Shown: piece by piece, positions 52,124 to 61,490 of the stretch
Layout of the letters: each line of letters opens with the position of its first letter
Position numbering within the stretch: the first letter of the stretch is position 1
Origin: Variovorax sp. PBL-E5
Lineage (GTDB): Bacteria > Pseudomonadota > Gammaproteobacteria > Burkholderiales > Burkholderiaceae_C
Assembly (NCBI RefSeq): GCF_901827185.1
Contig: NZ_LR594671.1
Span: forward strand, 2,976,001-3,040,000
Direction of reading: 5' to 3'
DNA length: 64,000 nucleotides
Notes under the pieces: generated by a model
Database searches by the model: none
Told to the model about the DNA's origin: nothing
Seen by the model: the letters and a program-made list of their open reading frames with translations, nothing else
Program-made: the position numbers and the translations under genes

Positions 52124-53190
52124 GCTCGCGTCCCTTCGCTCTTCTTCATCCGCTGCAGCAGCAGCTTGGACAGCGACAGCACCACGAAGGTGATGAAGAA
52201 CAGCACCAGCCCGAGGTACATCAGCGAGGCCTGGTGCAGGCCTTCGCCGGCTTCGGCGAATTCGTTGGCCAGCACCGAGGTGATGCTGTTGGCCGCCTCG
52301 AACACCGACAGCGAACTGAGCTGGTTGGTATTGCCGATCACGAAGGTGACGGCCATCGTCTCGCCGAGCGCGCGGCCCAGGCCGAGCATGATGCCGCCGA
52401 CGACGCCGGCCTTGGTGTACGGCAGCACGACCTTGGAGACGACCTCCCAGGTGGTCGAACCCAGGCCATAGGCCGATTCCTTGAGCAGCGGCGGCGTCAC
52501 CTCGAACACATCGCGCATCACCGAGGCGATGAACGGAATGATCATGATCGCGAGGATGATGCCGGCCGACAGGATGCCGATGCCCACGGGCGGCCCGGTC
52601 ACCAGCGCGCCGAGGTAAGGCACCCCGGCGAAAAGCTTCTGGAGCGGCTGCTGCACATAGGCCGCCAGGATCGGCCCGAACACCAGCAGGCCCCACATGC
52701 CGTAGACGATCGAAGGCACTGCAGCAAGCAGCTCGATGGCCGTGCCCAGCGGGCGCTTGAGCCACGAGGGCGACATCTCGGTGAGGAACAGCGCGATGCC
52801 GAAACTCACCGGCACCGCGATCAGCAGCGCGATCAGCGAGGTGGCGAGCGTGCCGTAGATCATCACGAGACCGCCGTATTCGTCCTTGACCGGATCCCAC
52901 ACGCTGCTGGTGAAGAAGCCGAAGCCGAACTTGGCGATCGCCGGCCAGGCGCCGACCAGAAGCGACAGCAGGATGCCGATCAGCATCGCGAGCGTCAGCA
53001 GCGCGGCCCCCATGGCGGCCCAGCCGAACAGACGGTCGGTGAGCGGCCCGGTGCGCGGCCGCTTGGCCGGCGGCGGACTGGTCGCGGCACGCGCGTCCTC
53101 GGTGGCGAGGTCGAGCGCGCGGGCGTTTGCGGGAAAGGTGGATGACACAGGTCGCTCCGAAAGCGGCGCGCGATCGAGCTCCATGCTCAT
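52120..53190 (-). CDS. pstC: Phosphate ABC transporter permease PstC
   Basis: A 356-residue permease. A polar, probably cytoplasmic N-terminal tail (about 50 residues) precedes six hydrophobic segments. It has the PstC-type '[15 protein letters not shown]', '[22 protein letters not shown]' (EAA loop) and '[18 protein letters not shown]' motifs. The tail is longer than in E. coli PstC. An in-frame ATG at 53184 is an alternative start. It follows pstS by about 15 bases. Confidence 0.97.
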   Translation of the reverse strand: MSMELDRAPLSERPVSSTFPANARALDLATEDARAATSPPPAKRPRTGPLTDRLFGWAAMGAALLTLAMLIGILLSLLVGAWPAIAKFGFGFFTSSVWDPVKDEYGGLVMIYGTLATSLIALLIAVPVSFGIALFLTEMSPSWLKRPLGTAIELLAAVPSIVYGMWGLLVFGPILAAYVQQPLQKLFAGVPYLGALVTGPPVGIGILSAGIILAIMIIPFIASVMRDVFEVTPPLLKESAYGLGSTTWEVVSKVVLPYTKAGVVGGIMLGLGRALGETMAVTFVIGNTNQLSSLSVFEAANSITSVLANEFAEAGEGLHQASLMYLGLVLFFITFVVLSLSKLLLQRMKKSEGTRA

Positions 53191-53205
53191 GCGCGCCGTC
53201 GTTTC

Positions 53206-54246
53206 TTATTGCTGGACGGTGATGGTCTTGCCCGACGCGTCCTTGATCTCACCCCAGGCGGACGCGATGGCACCCTTGACCTTGTCGGGCATCGGCACGT
53301 AGTCGAGATCGGCAGCGGTCTTGTCGCCGTTCTTGTAGGCCCAGTCGAAGAACTTGAGCGTGGTCGCCGCCTGCGCCGGCTTGTCCTGCGCCTTGTGCAT
53401 CAGGATGAAGGTCGCGCCGGTGATCGGCCATGCGTCCTTGCCCGGCTGGTTGGTCAGCACCTGGTAGAAAGTCTTGGACCAGTCGGCGCCGGCGGCCGCG
53501 GCCTTGAACGCGGTGTCGTCGGGCGAGACGAAGGCACCGGTCGAATTCTCCATCTGCGTGTACGTCATCTTGTTCTGCTTGACGTAGGCGTATTCGACGT
53601 AGCCGATCGAATTGGGCAGCTTGTTCACGAAGGCCGCGACACCCTCGTTGCCCTTGCCGCCCGCGCCGGTGGGCCAGTTGACGGCCGTGCCGTCGCCGAC
53701 CTTGCTCTTCCAGTCGGCGTTGACCTTGCTCAGATAGTTCGTGAACAGGAAGGTCGTGCCCGAACCGTCGGCGCGGCGCACGGGTGCGATGGCCGCATCG
53801 GGCAGCGCGACCGAAGCGTTGAGCGCCTTGATCGCCGGATCGTTCCACTTGGTGATCTTGCCGAGGTAGATGTCGCCGAGCACCTGGCCGCTGAGCTTGA
53901 GCGCACCGGGCTTGATGCCCTGGATGTTGACCACGGGGATCACGCCGCCGATCACGGTGGGGAATTGCATCAGGCCCTTGGCCTTGAGCTCTTCGTCGGC
54001 CAGCGGCATGTCGGAGGCACCGAAGTCCACCGTCTTGGCATCGATCTGCTTGATGCCGGCGCCGGAACCGACCGACTGGTAGTTGATCTTGACGCCGGTG
54101 GCCTTGTTGTAGTCGGAGGCCCACTTGGAATAAAGCGGCGCCGGGAAGCTCGCGCCGGCGCCGGTGGCTTCCTGTGCGAAGGCGGGAACTTGGGCGAAGG
54201 CCGCGGCGACGAGGCCGGCGGCAGCGAATTTGAACGTCGTTTTCAT
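53206..54246 (-). CDS. pstS: Phosphate-binding protein PstS
   Basis: A 346-residue periplasmic binding protein. It has an N-terminal signal peptide (about 1-24, cleavage after AFA) and the mature start '[18 protein letters not shown]', the PstS hallmark. The ligand-binding elements are 'GSGAGIKQ', '[14 protein letters not shown]' and '[17 protein letters not shown]'. It captures phosphate and delivers it to PstCA. The upstream PHO box at 54311-54328 indicates PhoB control. First gene of the pstSCAB-phoU-phoB-phoR operon. Confidence 0.98.
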   Translation of the reverse strand: MKTTFKFAAAGLVAAAFAQVPAFAQEATGAGASFPAPLYSKWASDYNKATGVKINYQSVGSGAGIKQIDAKTVDFGASDMPLADEELKAKGLMQFPTVIGGVIPVVNIQGIKPGALKLSGQVLGDIYLGKITKWNDPAIKALNASVALPDAAIAPVRRADGSGTTFLFTNYLSKVNADWKSKVGDGTAVNWPTGAGGKGNEGVAAFVNKLPNSIGYVEYAYVKQNKMTYTQMENSTGAFVSPDDTAFKAAAAGADWSKTFYQVLTNQPGKDAWPITGATFILMHKAQDKPAQAATTLKFFDWAYKNGDKTAADLDYVPMPDKVKGAIASAWGEIKDASGKTITVQQ

Positions 54247-54310
54247 ATTGGAACTTCCTTTGAAGTGAAGGACCCCGCAAGGGGCTTGAGACGGACTCTA
54301 GGGAGCTCGT

Positions 54311-54328
54311 GTGACATCGGTGTGACAC
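54311..54328 (-). promoter_or_regulatory. PHO box for pstS
   Basis: Two 7-base repeats with 4-base spacing: on the minus strand GTGTCAC-ACCG-ATGTCAC. This matches the PhoB consensus CTGTCAT-N4-CTGTCAY. It lies 65 bases upstream of pstS. Confidence 0.8.
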
Positions 54329-54377
54329 CCCTCCACAGAGGGAAAACGACCCTTTCGGCGATCCGGCCCACATGACG

Positions 54378-54395
54378 GTGTCATGCAACCGTCAC
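54378..54395 (+). promoter_or_regulatory. PHO box for ppx
   Basis: Plus-strand GTGTCAT-GCAA-CCGTCAC fits the 7-4-7 PHO box pattern. It lies 75 bases upstream of the ppx start at 54470, divergent from the pstS box. Confidence 0.7.
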
Positions 54396-54469
54396 ACGGC
54401 CGATCTAGCCTTGCGCTCGCCTGCGTGCTCGTCGGCGCTACGATCAGGCCCCGGCCTCTCCACTTCAAT

Positions 54470-55984
54470 ATGCAAAACGGAACCCGCCTCGCTGCGGTCG
54501 ATCTCGGCTCCAACAGCTTTCGCCTCGAAATCGGTCAGGTCGACCATGGCCAGATCCATCGCACCGAATACCTGAAAGAGACCGTGCGCCAAGGCAACGG
54601 CCTGGACAGCGCGCGCAACCTCACGCCCGAGGCCATGCAGCGCGGATGGGACACGCTCGCGCGCTTCGGCGAACGATTGGCGGGCTTCAAGCGCTCGCAG
54701 GTGCGTGCGGTCGCCACGCAGACGCTGCGCGAAGCCCGCAACCGCGACGAATTCCTGCTGCGCGCGCGCACCGTGCTCGGCTTCGGCATCGACGTCATCA
54801 CCGGCCGCGAGGAAGCGCGTCTGATCTACCAGGGCGTCGCCCACGCGCTGCCCCACACCGATGCCAGCGACCGCGAACGCCGGCTGGTGGTGGACATCGG
54901 CGGACGCTCCACCGAGATGATCATCGGCCGGGCGCTCGAAGCCGAGGTGATGGAGTCCTACCGTGTCGGCAGCGTCGCCTGGTCGATGAAGCATTTCGCC
55001 GAGGGCCAATTCACGGCCGCGGCCTTCCGGGCGGCCGAGATCGCGGCCAAGGCGGTGCTCGACGACGCGCTCGGCAGCTACGTGCCCGACCGCTGGGACG
55101 TCGCCTACGGTGCCTCGGGCACGATCGGAGCGGTCGGCGACGTGCTGGCGGCTGCCGGCGGCGAGCCGGGCCTGATCACGCGTGAGGGACTCGACTGGCT
55201 GCTCGACCGGCTGCTCAAGGCCGGCAGCGCCGACCGGCTGCGCATCGAAGGCATGCGCGAGGACCGCAAGGCCGTGATCGGCGGCGGCGTGAGCGTGCTG
55301 CGCGCCGTGTTCGACCTGCTCGAGATCGAGGAGATGCGGGTCGCCCAGGGCGCGCTGCGCCATGGCGTGCTCTATGAATTGCTGGAGCGCGACGACAGCG
55401 TCGCCGATCTGCGCGCTTCCACGGTGGCCCGGCTCGCCGGCCGCTTCGCCGTCGATGCGATGCAGGCCCGGCGCGTCGGCGAGACCGCCGCGGCGCTGTT
55501 CCTGCAGATCGATCCGGCCGCGCGCGGCGCCAGCACCACGAGCCGAGCCGGTCGCGCGCTGCGCAAGCTCGGCTGGGCGGCGCAGCTGCACGAGATCGGC
55601 GTGCAGATCTCCCACAGCGAGTACCACAAGCACGGCGCCTACATCCTCGACAACGCCGATGCGCCGGGCTTCGCGGTGAACGAGATGCACTGGCTCGGCC
55701 AGCTGGTGCTCGGCCACCGCGGCAAGCTGCGCAAGCTCGAACCGGTGCTGGAGGACGAAGGCTTCGCCGCGCAACTGCTGTCCTTGCGGCTGGCGGTGAT
55801 CCTCTGCCATGCACGGCGCGATCCCGATCTGCAGGGGCTGCGCTTCACTCACGCGGGCGGACGGGTGTTCTCGGTCGCATGCCGCAGCGGCTGGGCGGAA
55901 GCCTATCCGCAGTCGGCGCATCTGCTGCGCGAAGAGGTGCTGGCCTGGCAGAAGACCAACTGGCGCGTCGAGCTCGCCGGCTGA
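54470..55984 (+). CDS. ppx: Exopolyphosphatase
   Basis: A 504-residue Ppx/GppA-family phosphatase. It has 'RLAAVDLGSNSFRLEIGQ' (phosphate-1 loop, about 5-22), 'VVDIGGRSTEMIIG' (phosphate-2), 'GASGTIGAVGDVL' and a C-terminal HD-like domain ('QLHEIGVQISHSEYHKHGAYIL', 'HRGKLRK'). It removes terminal phosphate from polyphosphate. ATG 54470 is chosen because the longer reading runs through the PHO box. Placed among pst, phoBR and ppk, it belongs to phosphate storage and mobilisation. Confidence 0.95.
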   Translation: MQNGTRLAAVDLGSNSFRLEIGQVDHGQIHRTEYLKETVRQGNGLDSARNLTPEAMQRGWDTLARFGERLAGFKRSQVRAVATQTLREARNRDEFLLRARTVLGFGIDVITGREEARLIYQGVAHALPHTDASDRERRLVVDIGGRSTEMIIGRALEAEVMESYRVGSVAWSMKHFAEGQFTAAAFRAAEIAAKAVLDDALGSYVPDRWDVAYGASGTIGAVGDVLAAAGGEPGLITREGLDWLLDRLLKAGSADRLRIEGMREDRKAVIGGGVSVLRAVFDLLEIEEMRVAQGALRHGVLYELLERDDSVADLRASTVARLAGRFAVDAMQARRVGETAAALFLQIDPAARGASTTSRAGRALRKLGWAAQLHEIGVQISHSEYHKHGAYILDNADAPGFAVNEMHWLGQLVLGHRGKLRKLEPVLEDEGFAAQLLSLRLAVILCHARRDPDLQGLRFTHAGGRVFSVACRSGWAEAYPQSAHLLREEVLAWQKTNWRVELAG

Positions 55985-55996
55985 AGGCGCCTGGCG

Positions 55997-56458
55997 CTAC
56001 AGCAGTTCGGGCGACTGCACCGCAACCACGATCGTCTGCACGTCGTGGTCGCGCTCGCGCGAGCGGATCCACCAGGCCGCGCCCTTGCGCACCGGGCAGC
56101 TGTCCTGCTGCAGCCCGAGCAACAGCGAGATCGACTGGCCGAGCGAAGGCTGATGCCCGATCAGCAGCACCACCGACTTGCCGTTGGGCCAGCCGGCCGC
56201 GCCCAGTAGCGCATCGGGCGTGGTGTCGGGCGCGAGCTCGGCGCGCAGCTTGTATTTGCGCCCGAGCGCCAGCGCCGTCTGCTCGCAGCGCCGCGCCGGG
56301 CTGCAGACCACGCGCGTGCCTTCCGGCAGTTGGCGATCGAGCCAGGCGCCCATGCGCTTGGCCTGCTTCTCGCCGCGCGGCGTGAGCGAGCGCTGCAGGT
56401 CGTCGCAGCCCTCGGTCCAGTCCTCGGCCTCGGCATGGCGCCAGAAAATAAGGTCCAT
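55997..56458 (-). CDS. sixA: Phosphohistidine phosphatase SixA
   Basis: A 153-residue small histidine phosphatase starting 'MDLIFWRHAEAED' with the RHA catalytic motif (Arg7-His8-Ala9), and 'VLLIGHQPSLGQ' with the second His. SixA removes phosphate from phosphohistidine proteins such as ArcB or NPr. It is convergent with ppx and directly downstream of ppk, eight bases away on the same strand, so it is probably cotranscribed with ppk. Confidence 0.92.
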   Translation of the reverse strand: MDLIFWRHAEAEDWTEGCDDLQRSLTPRGEKQAKRMGAWLDRQLPEGTRVVCSPARRCEQTALALGRKYKLRAELAPDTTPDALLGAAGWPNGKSVVLLIGHQPSLGQSISLLLGLQQDSCPVRKGAAWWIRSRERDHDVQTIVVAVQSPELL

Positions 56459-56465
56459 GGTGTTG

Positions 56466-58604
56466 TCAATCTCTTGAAGCGGCGCGGCTGAGGCCGCGCG
56501 ATGCGTAGCGGTCCATCAGGGCCTTCTGCGCGCCGTGGGCTTCGACCGCGGCCGCGGCACCGCCCTCGCCCGCGTGCGTGTCGCGACGCACGTGGTGGTA
56601 GGCGCCGTCGGCGCCGAGGTCCCAGGCGTCGCGGCCGTCGTGCAGGTAGGCGACCAGGCATTCGTCGATGAGCCGCTGGCGCAGCACCGGATCGGTCACC
56701 GGCCAGGCCAGCTCGATGCGCCGCAGCATGTTGCGATTCATCCAGTCGGCGCTGGACAGGTAGAGCGCTTCGTCGTCGCCCTGGCGGAAATAGAAGACGC
56801 GCGAATGTTCGAGAAAGCGCCCGATCACCGAGCGCACGCGGATGTTGTCGGTCAGGCCCGGCGCCTGCGCCGGCAGCGTGCAGGCGCCGCGCACGATCAG
56901 GTCGATCTTCACGCCCTTCTGCCCGGCCTTGACCAGCGCGGCGATCAGGTCCTCGTCGGTCAGCGCGTTCATCTTGGCGACGATGCGCGTCGGCTCGCCC
57001 AGCGCCGCGGCAACACCGAGCGCGTCGATGCGCGCGAGCAGGTTGCGGTGGAGGTCGAAAGGCGCGAGCCACATGCGGTTGAGCTTCGGCAGCCGGCTCT
57101 GGCTGGCCAGGTGCACGAACACCGCTTCCATGTCGGCGGTCAGCAGCGGATCGGCGGTCAGATGGCTGATGTCGGTGTAGAGCGCCGCCGTGCGCGGGTT
57201 GTAGTTGCCGGTCGACAGATGACCGTAGCGCCGCATCTGCTTGCCCTCGCGGCGCGTCACCAGCAGCATCTTGGCGTGGGTCTTCAGGCCGACCACGCCA
57301 TACACCACCTGCGCGCCGATCGATTCGAGCATCTCGGCCCAGTTGATGTTGGCTTCCTCGTCGAAGCGCGCCTTGAGCTCCACCACCACCGTCACTTCCT
57401 TGCCGTTGCGGACGGCCTCGCGCAGCAGGTCCATCAACTCGGAGTCGGTGCCGGTGCGGTAGATGGTCTGCTTGATGGCGAGCACCTGCGGATCTTTCAC
57501 CGCCTCGCGCAGGAACGCGAGCACGCCCTCGAAGCTTTCGAAAGGCTGGTGGATCAGCGCATCGCCGCGCTGCAGCCGATCGAAGAAGGACTGGCCGGGC
57601 GACAGCGTGATCGGGTAGGACGCCTGGTAGGGCGGAAAGCGCAGCTGCGGTTCCTCGAGCAGGTCGATCAGCTGCGTCAGGCGCGCCAGGTTGACCGGCC
57701 CATGCACACGGTAGAGCGCCTGCGCGGGCAGATTGAACTGCGCAAGCAGAAAGCTCGCCAGCGATTCGGCGCAGCTGGCCGACACCTCGAGCCGCACGGC
57801 CTGTCCATAGTGCCGATGCTGCAGGCCCTGGCGCAGCGCGGTGCGCAGGTTCTTGACGTCCTCCTCATCGACCGCGAGGTCGGAATGGCGCGTCACCCGG
57901 AACTGCGAGAACTCGCCCACCTCGCGCCCCGGAAACATGCTCGACAGGTGGGCGCGCACGATGCTCGACAGCGCGATGAACAGCGTCTTGCCGCCCGACA
58001 CCTTCGACGGCATGCGGATCAGCCGCGGGAGCACGCGCGGCACCTTGACGATGGCGATCGGGTTCTCGCGGCCGAAGGCATCCTTGCCACTCAGCCGCAC
58101 GATGAAGTTGAGCGACTTGTTGGCCACCTGCGGAAACGGATGGGCCGGATCCAGCCCGACCGGGATCAGCAACGGCCGGACCTCGCGCTCGTAATAGTCA
58201 TGCACCCATTTGCGCTGCACCGGATTGCGCTCGCCGTGGGAGATGATCTGGATCCCCTGGGCCGCGAAGGTGGGAATCAGCTCGTCGTTGTAGAGCGCGT
58301 ACTGACCTGCGACCAGCGCGTGCGCCGCCGCGGCCAGCCGCTCGAAGGATGCCACGGTGTACGTGCCCTTGTGGTCCCCGGCCACGCCGGCGCCCAGGTG
58401 CGGCGCCGCGCGGACCTCGAAGAACTCGTCGAGATTGGACGACACGATGCAGAGGTAGCGCAGCCGCTCGATCAGCGGCACCTCGGGACGCCGCGCCCAA
58501 TCGAGCACCCGCTCATTGAAGGCGAGGATGCTGTGGTCGCGATCGAGCAGCACCAGGGCGGGCTGGACGGGAGCGGCCGCGGCGTCTGCTTTGGCGGGCG
58601 ACAT
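56466..58604 (-). CDS. ppk: Polyphosphate kinase 1
   Basis: A 712-residue PPK1. It has an N-terminal helical domain ('LLDRDHSILAFNERVLDWARRPEVPL'), a head domain, and the two phospholipase D-like C-terminal domains with 'RRYGHLSTGNYNPRTAALYTD' (phosphorylated active-site His) and 'SSADWMNRNMLRRIELAWPV'. It makes polyphosphate from ATP. ATG 58604 is preferred: the in-frame ATG at 58655 lies inside the PHO box array and the one at 58706 precedes it. The gene lies between sixA and olsB. Confidence 0.95.
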   Translation of the reverse strand: MSPAKADAAAAPVQPALVLLDRDHSILAFNERVLDWARRPEVPLIERLRYLCIVSSNLDEFFEVRAAPHLGAGVAGDHKGTYTVASFERLAAAAHALVAGQYALYNDELIPTFAAQGIQIISHGERNPVQRKWVHDYYEREVRPLLIPVGLDPAHPFPQVANKSLNFIVRLSGKDAFGRENPIAIVKVPRVLPRLIRMPSKVSGGKTLFIALSSIVRAHLSSMFPGREVGEFSQFRVTRHSDLAVDEEDVKNLRTALRQGLQHRHYGQAVRLEVSASCAESLASFLLAQFNLPAQALYRVHGPVNLARLTQLIDLLEEPQLRFPPYQASYPITLSPGQSFFDRLQRGDALIHQPFESFEGVLAFLREAVKDPQVLAIKQTIYRTGTDSELMDLLREAVRNGKEVTVVVELKARFDEEANINWAEMLESIGAQVVYGVVGLKTHAKMLLVTRREGKQMRRYGHLSTGNYNPRTAALYTDISHLTADPLLTADMEAVFVHLASQSRLPKLNRMWLAPFDLHRNLLARIDALGVAAALGEPTRIVAKMNALTDEDLIAALVKAGQKGVKIDLIVRGACTLPAQAPGLTDNIRVRSVIGRFLEHSRVFYFRQGDDEALYLSSADWMNRNMLRRIELAWPVTDPVLRQRLIDECLVAYLHDGRDAWDLGADGAYHHVRRDTHAGEGGAAAAVEAHGAQKALMDRYASRGLSRAASRD

Positions 58605-58653
58605 GGACACTGATTCTGGGACAAGCGGCACGGAAATGCTCGTAGGCGTAAAC

Positions 58654-58703
58654 ATGACAGTGTCGACAGCCGTTGTGACAGTTCCATGACAAGCATGTGA
58701 CGC
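58654..58703 (-). promoter_or_regulatory. Extended PHO box array for ppk
   Basis: On the minus strand there are consecutive 11-base units: GCGTCAC-ATGC, TTGTCAT-GGAA, CTGTCAC-AACG, then CTGTCGA and CTGTCAT. The three adjacent 7-base units at exact 11-base pitch form an overlapping double PHO box 70-100 bases upstream of ATG 58604. They strongly suggest PhoB activation. Confidence 0.8.
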
Positions 58704-58718
58704 CATCCCCGAATCGAT

Positions 58719-59591
58719 TCAATGGCCCAGGAAGTGCTTCCGGTAGCGCGACGGCAGATCATCGATGCGCATCAGCATCGGCAGGTCGGCGGTATTGAAG
58801 TCCGGATCCCAGGCCGGCGGCCCCAGCACCTTGGCGCCCAGGCGCAGATAGCCGCGGATCAGCGCCGGCGCCTCGACCTCCAGCGCGTCGTCGAGCCGAT
58901 GCACCGGCAGCGGCAGGCGCGGCTGGACCTGGTACTGGATCGGCGCCATGTGCGTGGCCGAGAGCTGGCGCCAGATGCTGGCCGCCGCATCGCCGCTGGT
59001 GACGCCGTTGTGCCACATCGGAATGCTGGCGCAGCCGATCATCGTGTCGAGCCGGTTCCGGTTCATGAAACCGGCCAGTGCGCTCCAGAGCGCCAGGATC
59101 ACGCCGCCCTGGCGATGGTCCGCATGCACGCAGCTGCGGCCGAGCTCGACCATGCGTTCGCGCAGGTCGCGCAGCCGGGTCAGGTCGAATTCCGTGTCGC
59201 TGTAGGTGCTGCCGACGCGGCGTGCCTGGGCCGGCGTCAGCACGCGGTAGGTGCCGATCACCTGCTGCGTCGCGACATCCCGCACCAGCAGGTGTTCACA
59301 GAAATCGTCGAAGATGTCGATGTCGTGGCCGTCCAGCGGCGTCGTGAGGCGGGCGCCCATTTCGCCCGCGAAGACCTGGTAGCGCAGCCGCTGCGCCGCG
59401 CGCACGTCGTCCTGGTGGCGCGCCCAGGTAACGCTGATGCCCGACGCCGGCTCGGCGGGTACCGGGTCCACGCGCGGCAGCGGCGCCGGGACAGACACGG
59501 CAGTGCGGGTCGCGGGGCTTGGCGCGGGCCAGAGCGCCGCGCGCAGTCCCAGTTGCGAGAACGGAAACGTCGGAGTGGGCAGTTCTTTCAT
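58719..59591 (-). CDS. olsB: Ornithine-acyl[acyl carrier protein] N-acyltransferase OlsB-like
   Basis: A 290-residue GNAT-type acyltransferase of the OlsB family. It shows 'AQRLRYQVFAGEMGARL' (first GNAT element), 'DIFDDFCEHLLVRD' and 'VIGTYRVLTPAQA', and 'MVELGRSCVHADHRQGGVILALWSAL', the family core. It is expected to transfer a 3-hydroxyacyl chain to ornithine in ornithine-lipid synthesis, a phosphate-free membrane lipid typically made under phosphate starvation. ATG 59591 gives the start; the longer reading is unlike the family. The neighbouring Pho cluster supports the assignment. OlsA is not in the window. Confidence 0.8.
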   Translation of the reverse strand: MKELPTPTFPFSQLGLRAALWPAPSPATRTAVSVPAPLPRVDPVPAEPASGISVTWARHQDDVRAAQRLRYQVFAGEMGARLTTPLDGHDIDIFDDFCEHLLVRDVATQQVIGTYRVLTPAQARRVGSTYSDTEFDLTRLRDLRERMVELGRSCVHADHRQGGVILALWSALAGFMNRNRLDTMIGCASIPMWHNGVTSGDAAASIWRQLSATHMAPIQYQVQPRLPLPVHRLDDALEVEAPALIRGYLRLGAKVLGPPAWDPDFNTADLPMLMRIDDLPSRYRKHFLGH

Positions 59592-59733
59592 GCGAGACCC
59601 TTTCTGCCGCTGGAGTCTGGGCATCCGCAGTGAAACAAGCATGTCAGCGCCATGGCAATTGCATGACGCGCATGACCCGTGCGATCCTGCTTCGTCGTCT
59701 AATGCCCCACATTCGTCCCCTGGAGTCCTGTTC

Positions 59734-61416
59734 ATGGCCGCCGACACACCGATCCAAGTCGAGACCCGTCGCCACCAGATGTTTCCCGTCCTGAGCGCCG
59801 CCGACATCGCGCGCATCCGCCGATTCGGCGAGCTTCGCCGCTATGCGCGCGGCGACTGCCTGTTCCGCGCCGGCGAACCCGGCCCCGGCATGTTCGTCGT
59901 GCTCGAGGGCGTGGTGGCGATCAGCCAGCGCGACGGGCTCGGCCATGTGGTGCCCATCGAACGCCAGGGGCCCGGGCAGTTCCTGGCCGAGGTCGCGCAG
60001 CTCTCGGGCCGCCCTGCCCTGGTCGACGGCCATGCCGAGGAAGACGTCCAGACCCTGCTGGTGCCGCCCGAACGGCTGCGCGCGCTGATCATTGCCGAAG
60101 CCAATCTCGGCGAGCGGCTGGTGCGCGCGATGATCCTGCGCCGCGTGGCCCTGATCGAATCGGGCGCGAGCGGCCCGGTGCTGATCGGCCCGCCGCAATC
60201 GGCCGCCGTGATGCGGCTGCAGAACTTCCTGCGCCGCAACGGCCATCCCCATCACGTGGTCGATGCCACGCAGGACAGCGACGCGGCCGCGCTGCTCGAA
60301 CAGTACGGAGAGGCCGAATTGCTGGTGGTCTGCCCCGATGGCTCCGTGATGGCGAACCCGACCGACAACGCGCTCGCGCGCTGCCTCGGCATGGTCGACA
60401 CCCTCGAGCATGCCGACCTGTTCGACGTGCTGGTGGTCGGCGCCGGCCCGGCCGGCCTCGCGACCGCGGTGTATGCCGCATCCGAAGGGCTGCGCGTGAT
60501 CGTGCTCGACTGCCGCTCCTTCGGCGGCCAGGCCGGCGCCAGTGCGCGCATCGAGAACTACCTCGGCTTTCCGACCGGCATCTCGGGCGGCGCACTGGCC
60601 GGGCGTGCCTATGTGCAGGCGCAGAAGTTCGGCGTCGAGATGCTGATTCCCGCCGAGGTCGCCTCGCTGGACTGCAGCGCCGCCGACCACGGCGGCGAGC
60701 TCGCGGTCCGGTTGACCGATGGCCGGCGCCTGCGCTCGCGCACGGTGGTGATCGCGAGCGGCGCGCACTACCGCCGGCCCGAGGTGCCGCGTCTCGCGGA
60801 ATTCGAAGGCCGCGGCATCTGGTACTGGGCCTCGGCGATCGAGGCCAAGCTGTGCGCACAACAGGAAGTCGCGCTGGTCGGCGGCGGCAACTCGGCCGGC
60901 CAGGCGGCGGTGTTCCTGTCGCAGCAGGCGGCCAAGGTCAACGTGCTGGTGCGCGGCCCTTCGCTGGCCGCCACCATGTCGCGCTACCTGATCGACCGCA
61001 TCGAGGCCACGTCCAACATCGCGCTGCATCCGCACACCGAACTCGTGCACCTGAACGGCGAGCCCGCGACCGGGCTGAACGGCGCGACCTGGCGCAACCG
61101 CCTGAACGGCACGCTGGAGGATTGCCCGGCGCGCAACATCTTCCTGTTCATCGGCGCGGTGCCCGAGACGGCCTGGCTCGAGGGCTGCGGTGTCGCGGTC
61201 GACAAGCACGGCTTCGTGCTGACCGGCGAAGCCGCGCGCGGCGGATTCCCGGCCCGGCCGGCCGCTGCGCTGGAGACCAGCGTCGCCGGCGTGTTCGCGG
61301 TCGGCGACGTGCGCTCGGGCTCGGTCAAGCGCGTCGGCGGCGCGATCGGCGAAGGGGCGGCGGTGGTCGCGCTGATCCACCGGCATCTCGCGCCGACGGC
61401 CGCCGCGGCCGCCTGA
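59734..61416 (+). CDS. Cyclic-nucleotide-binding domain/thioredoxin-reductase-like fusion
   Basis: A 560-residue fusion. An N-terminal cNMP-binding jelly-roll domain (about 15-130, 'GDCLFRAGEPGPGMFVVLEGVVAIS') is followed by a TrkA-like or short linker domain (about 145-225). Then comes a thioredoxin-reductase-like FAD/NAD domain ('DVLVVGAGPAGLATAVYAASEG', 'GGQAGASARIENYLGFPTGISGG', 'QEVALVGGGNSAGQAA'). The usual CATC redox motif between the last two elements is replaced by WASA (about residue 365), so it cannot reduce thioredoxin in the standard way. Fusions like this are widespread but uncharacterised. Divergent from olsB. Confidence 0.85.
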   Translation: MAADTPIQVETRRHQMFPVLSAADIARIRRFGELRRYARGDCLFRAGEPGPGMFVVLEGVVAISQRDGLGHVVPIERQGPGQFLAEVAQLSGRPALVDGHAEEDVQTLLVPPERLRALIIAEANLGERLVRAMILRRVALIESGASGPVLIGPPQSAAVMRLQNFLRRNGHPHHVVDATQDSDAAALLEQYGEAELLVVCPDGSVMANPTDNALARCLGMVDTLEHADLFDVLVVGAGPAGLATAVYAASEGLRVIVLDCRSFGGQAGASARIENYLGFPTGISGGALAGRAYVQAQKFGVEMLIPAEVASLDCSAADHGGELAVRLTDGRRLRSRTVVIASGAHYRRPEVPRLAEFEGRGIWYWASAIEAKLCAQQEVALVGGGNSAGQAAVFLSQQAAKVNVLVRGPSLAATMSRYLIDRIEATSNIALHPHTELVHLNGEPATGLNGATWRNRLNGTLEDCPARNIFLFIGAVPETAWLEGCGVAVDKHGFVLTGEAARGGFPARPAAALETSVAGVFAVGDVRSGSVKRVGGAIGEGAAVVALIHRHLAPTAAAAA

Positions 61417-61490
61417 GCCGCCGCCTGCAGGAAAAGCCGGCCGCCGCTATGCTGGCCGGCCCCTTTTCATCACCCATGGAATCCAGCCAC

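Noticed and set aside
59592..59733. Possible PHO box between olsB and the cNMP/TrxR gene
   Set aside because: Two GTCAT copies are present but spaced 9 bases apart rather than 11, and no second 7-base unit fits.
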